A stretch of 9,406 bases of DNA from positions 238 to 9,643 of the forward strand of contig DQCL01000326.1 in assembly GCA_003533975.1 (NCBI GenBank), read 5' to 3'. The DNA is from Octadecabacter sp. (GTDB lineage Bacteria > Pseudomonadota > Alphaproteobacteria > Rhodobacterales > Rhodobacteraceae). This document shows positions 7,023 through 9,406 of the stretch, piece after piece. The position numbers and the translations under genes were made by a program. The notes below the pieces were generated by a model. That model saw nothing but the letters and a program-made list of their open reading frames with translations, made no database searches and had not been told where the DNA came from. How positions within the stretch are numbered: the first letter of the stretch is position 1; every line of letters begins with the position of its first letter.

Positions 7023-8156
7023 TTAACGGAACATCGGCGGACGCGCGTCCACCCACTCCCCGTCCGTTTTTGCCGAAGCAACAGCCTGATGAACCGCCGC
7101 CATTGAGCGCACGCCATCCTCAGCCGTTGGTAATCCGTCCCGTACTTCACCGCGAATGCCCGCCGCGAGATCAACGTAAATGTTCGCCACCGCCAAGGGG
7201 AAACCTTCAGGATGAGCAATGCCAACACGGGTCATGCGTTCGGCCTCAGACGACAATCCGTTTTCACCCTTTTCCATGATCTGCGTGCGGCCACCGACAG
7301 GCGTGTAATAAACTTGGTTCGGTTGTTCAGACGCCCAACGCATACCGCCGGTTTCCCCAAACACCTGAATTTCAAATCCGTGTTGGCGCCCGATCGCAAC
7401 CGAACTCGTCCAAAGTCGCCCAACAGTGCCACCTTCCATACGGAAGTTCACCATCGCATCGTCTTCTAACTCACGACTGGAAATCGTCGACGCAAAGTCA
7501 GCGGACAGACTGCGCACGTTGTCTCCTACAATGAAGGACGCCATGTGCAGCGCATGGATACCGCAGTCCGCAAACTGGCCGGACACACCCGCCATCGCAG
7601 GGTCATAACGCCAACGCACGCGCGGGTTATCTGCATCCGTTGCGTCACCGTGGTGCCCGTGGCTGAAATTGCTCACGACAAGGCGGATTTTACCAACCTG
7701 CCCTGTACGAACCATCTCGCGCATTTCGCGCACCATTGGGTATGCAGAGTAGCAGTAGTTCACCGCGCAAATCTTGCCCGTCTTGGCAGCGATCTTTACG
7801 ATCTCTTCGCCTTCCTCAACGGTCATCGTCATCGGCTTTTCGCATAGCACGTTGAAACCACCTTCAAGAAACGCCTTGGTAATCTCAAAGTGTGTGGAAT
7901 TCGGCGTGGCCACAGTCACCAGTTCAACGCGGTCATCCCGCGTGCTCTCTCCCACCAACATCTCACGCCAGTCACCATATGCTCGATTAGCGGCAACGCC
8001 CAAACGCTGCGCATAGTCGCGCCCTTTGTCGGCGTCATGGTCCAATGCGCCAGCAGCGAGAACAAAGTTTCCGTCCGCCTGCGCACCCAAACGGTGTGCT
8101 GGTCCGATCTGGCTGCCTTCACCGCCACCAATCATACCCCAATTAAGTCGTGTCAT
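7023..8156 (-). CDS. Gfo/Idh/MocA-family NAD(P)-dependent oxidoreductase
   Basis: This 377-residue cytoplasmic enzyme begins with a Rossmann fold (NWGMIGGGEGSQIGPAHR, residues 5-22). It has the catalytic ECKP-type motif as CEKPMTM with Lys107, and DCGIHALHM with Asp197 and His201. The Lys plus Asp-x3-His set is the family's proton-relay triad, as in inositol 2-dehydrogenase. The C-terminal alpha/beta domain ends near VDARPPMFR. Members oxidise a hydroxyl of a sugar or cyclitol using NAD(P). The sequence does not fix the substrate; a cyclitol, aminocyclitol (MocA-like) or 3-keto-sugar route is plausible. The start is set at 8156 because homology begins at MTRLNWG and AAGGAA lies 7 bases upstream; the frame is open to 8267 but that part overlaps the upstream gene. 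It is 11 bp downstream of the TIM-barrel gene and is the last gene of the operon. Confidence 0.92.
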   Translation of the reverse strand: MTRLNWGMIGGGEGSQIGPAHRLGAQADGNFVLAAGALDHDADKGRDYAQRLGVAANRAYGDWREMLVGESTRDDRVELVTVATPNSTHFEITKAFLEGGFNVLCEKPMTMTVEEGEEIVKIAAKTGKICAVNYCYSAYPMVREMREMVRTGQVGKIRLVVSNFSHGHHGDATDADNPRVRWRYDPAMAGVSGQFADCGIHALHMASFIVGDNVRSLSADFASTISSRELEDDAMVNFRMEGGTVGRLWTSSVAIGRQHGFEIQVFGETGGMRWASEQPNQVYYTPVGGRTQIMEKGENGLSSEAERMTRVGIAHPEGFPLAVANIYVDLAAGIRGEVRDGLPTAEDGVRSMAAVHQAVASAKTDGEWVDARPPMFR

Positions 8157-8163
8157 GTTCTTA

Positions 8164-8169
8164 TTCCTT
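8164..8169 (-). promoter_or_regulatory. Ribosome binding site fixing the Gfo/Idh start
   Basis: AAGGAA on the - strand lies 7 bases before the ATG at 8156 and shares two bases with the stop codon of the upstream TIM-barrel gene (8168-8170). It decides between this ATG and the open but overlapping upstream start at 8267, and fits translational coupling of the two genes. Confidence 0.7.
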
Positions 8170-9055
8170 AGAAACCAATAGATTGCAGGTATTCGCGGTT
8201 CGCCTGTGCGTCTTCCATCGGCGTGCCTGGCATAGATGGGTCGCAATCTTGTTCCACGGTGCACCACCCCTCAAAGTTGTTGTCTAATAACACCTGACGC
8301 ACGGCGGCAAAATCAACATCGCCCTGCCCAAGGTTACAAAAAATACCTTGACCGCAGGCTTCGTAGAAGTCCGTACGCTTGGCGACAACATCAGCCTTCA
8401 CCGCAGGATCAATGTCCTTAAAGTGCATGTAAGAAATACGATCAATATTGCGCTTCATGAACGCCACCGGATCAAAGCCTGCATAGGAATGATGGCCCGT
8501 GTCAAAACAGATTTTCAGAATGGATTCGTCGACCTCAGACAGCAGGCGATCCAGCTCCGGCTCAAAGTCCATGAACCCGCCAGCATGGGCGTGAATGCCA
8601 ACCGTCAGACCATGATCAACACCGATCTTTGCAGTCTCGGCAATACGGTCGCGATAGGCTATCCACTCAGCCTTATCCATCTGCTCCGCTTCTGACGCAC
8701 GGCCCGCAGTCGGTGCGCGGCGCGGGGAAATCGAGTCGATCAGGACAAGATGCTTCGCACCATGCGCCGCCAATGCCTTGCAGGTGCGCAACGTGCCATC
8801 CAATACATCGCCCCATGCATCTGGTTCGTGATAGGGCCGGAAAACGACGCCGCCGATCAGCTCCAGATCATGCTCAGACAGCGCTTCGCCCAGCACGGCA
8901 GGATCTTCAGGCATAAAGCCAACCGGCCCCAGTTCGATCCCCTTATAACCCGCCTCAGCACACTGGCTCAGCACGGATTGCCACGTCGGATATGCGGGAT
9001 CAGATGCAAATTCGATACCCCAAGAACAGGGCGCATTGCCGATACGAATAGTCAT
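8168..9055 (-). CDS. IolE/MocC-like TIM-barrel sugar isomerase/dehydratase
   Basis: This 295-residue protein belongs to the xylose isomerase-like/AP endonuclease 2 TIM-barrel superfamily. It starts RIGNAPCSWGIEF, as in the MocC/IolE group. Recognisable strands include GYKGIELGPVGFMP, ELIGGVVFRPYH, GIHAHAGGF (His155, His157) with the acidic FEPE at 164-167, CFDTGHHSYAG with Asp185, MHFKDID with His211, and WCTVEQD with Glu268. The acidic group near 165 together with Asp185, His211 and Glu268 is the probable divalent-metal site. Members dehydrate inososes or isomerise keto-sugars; MocC acts in rhizopine (aminocyclitol) catabolism. Placement between two Gfo/Idh/MocA dehydrogenases suggests it acts on their keto product. 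The start at 9055 has GAAAGG (complement of 9064-9069) 8 bases upstream, and the gap to the upstream gene stop is only 4 bp. The exact substrate is unknown. Confidence 0.88.
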   Translation of the reverse strand: MTIRIGNAPCSWGIEFASDPAYPTWQSVLSQCAEAGYKGIELGPVGFMPEDPAVLGEALSEHDLELIGGVVFRPYHEPDAWGDVLDGTLRTCKALAAHGAKHLVLIDSISPRRAPTAGRASEAEQMDKAEWIAYRDRIAETAKIGVDHGLTVGIHAHAGGFMDFEPELDRLLSEVDESILKICFDTGHHSYAGFDPVAFMKRNIDRISYMHFKDIDPAVKADVVAKRTDFYEACGQGIFCNLGQGDVDFAAVRQVLLDNNFEGWCTVEQDCDPSMPGTPMEDAQANREYLQSIGF

Positions 9056-9059
9056 AGTG

Positions 9060-9406
9060 TTAGCCTTTCGAAGGAACGTTCAGCCAGCTACGTTTTTCAG
9101 CTGACAAAAGTGCGGTGTGGACGATACGGGCCACATCAAGCCCGTCACGAAATGTCGGCCAAACGGGTTGGCCACTGTGAATCGCATGCAGAAAATCGCG
9201 CGCTTCAATAATGATTTGATCTTGGTATCCGGTGCCATGGCCGGGGCCTAGGCAGAACGGTTCGTAATCAGGATGCGCCGGACCGGTCAGAATCTTGCGG
9301 AACCCCCGTTCGGCGTCTGCATCATCCATCTTATATAGCCAGATAACGTTCTGATCTTCTTGATCAAATTTGATCGCGCCCCTGGTGCCGGTAACTTCAT
9401 ATGCAT
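9060..9406 (-). CDS. Gfo/Idh/MocA-family oxidoreductase, C-terminal part
   Basis: The frame is open from the window edge (last full codon 9402-9404) to the TAA at 9060-9062, giving 114 residues, with the N-terminus missing. The first residues AYEVTGTRGAIKFDQED match the C-terminal domain of Gfo/Idh proteins, where a substrate-domain strand (VTGTKGAI-F) is followed by RGFRKILTGPAHPDY, GTGYQDQ and WPTFRDGLDVARIVHTALLSAE. The internal ATG at 9329 is not the start. The missing N-terminal half should hold the Rossmann fold and the Lys motif. It lies upstream of the TIM-barrel gene with a 4-bp gap, so the two are co-translated or nearly so. This makes a dehydrogenase-TIM barrel-dehydrogenase set. 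The tail resembles the branch near inositol 2-dehydrogenase, but the substrate is unresolved. Confidence 0.88.
   Translation of the reverse strand, partial: AYEVTGTRGAIKFDQEDQNVIWLYKMDDADAERGFRKILTGPAHPDYEPFCLGPGHGTGYQDQIIIEARDFLHAIHSGQPVWPTFRDGLDVARIVHTALLSAEKRSWLNVPSKG

Noticed and set aside
7020..7029. Palindrome CCGTTAACGG at the 3' end of the Gfo/Idh gene
   Set aside because: Ten bases with the stop codon inside; it has no loop or T-tract and can arise by chance.
8157..8267. Upstream extension of the Gfo/Idh gene by 37 codons
   Set aside because: It overlaps the TIM-barrel gene, the residues are not family-like, and a good RBS precedes the ATG at 8156.
9362..9375. 14-bp perfect palindrome GATCAAATTTGATC
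   Set aside because: It lies inside a well-conserved coding segment (AIKFDQ), so the sequence is explained by the codons; no regulatory context is visible.

Overview
The window looks like a chromosomal segment of a marine alphaproteobacterium of the Rhodobacteraceae (Roseobacter group). This rests on moderate GC content, the style of the proteins (a phosphomannomutase with an RPSGNAPEFR phosphate loop, a MocA/MocC-like pair, a DUF442-SQR fusion) and short-spaced operons. The assignment comes from recognising protein families by eye, not from a search.

Left part (1-4102, + strand): a compact sulfide/persulfide handling operon. It holds the 3' end of an MBL-fold protein resembling persulfide dioxygenases (ETHE1/Blh type), a bacterioferritin-type ferritin that lacks the usual heme-ligand methionine, a DUF442 (rhodanese-loop) domain fused to a sulfide:quinone oxidoreductase, and a SulP anion transporter with a STAS domain. 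Gaps of 24, 22 and 55 bp separate the genes, and the last gap holds a strong hairpin. A reasonable reading is that SQR oxidises sulfide to a persulfide and passes electrons to quinone, the DUF442 and MBL domains process the sulfane sulfur to sulfite or thiosulfate, and SulP moves the resulting anion. The ferritin may control iron during sulfide stress. The coupling is inferred from gene order.

Middle part (4105-6960): a phosphomannomutase/phosphoglucomutase on the - strand converges on sulP with only 2 bp between the stop codons. Just upstream of it lies a decayed 3' end of a xylulokinase gene (about 5508-5800), read in two frames. Next come a short non-coding stretch (5801-5958) and a LacI-family regulator on the + strand. 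This looks like the scar of a lost xylose-type operon.

Right part (7023-9406, - strand): three tightly packed genes, a Gfo/Idh/MocA dehydrogenase, an IolE/MocC-like TIM-barrel enzyme and the C-terminal part of a second Gfo/Idh/MocA dehydrogenase. They form a cyclitol or sugar oxidation-dehydration cassette whose substrate cannot be read from the sequence. The LacI gene faces the 3' end of this operon and may regulate it.

No RNA genes, CRISPR arrays, insertion sequences or attachment sites were seen. The most notable points are the heme-ligand-less ferritin inside a sulfide operon, the domain arrangement of the SQR fusion and the xylulokinase remnant.
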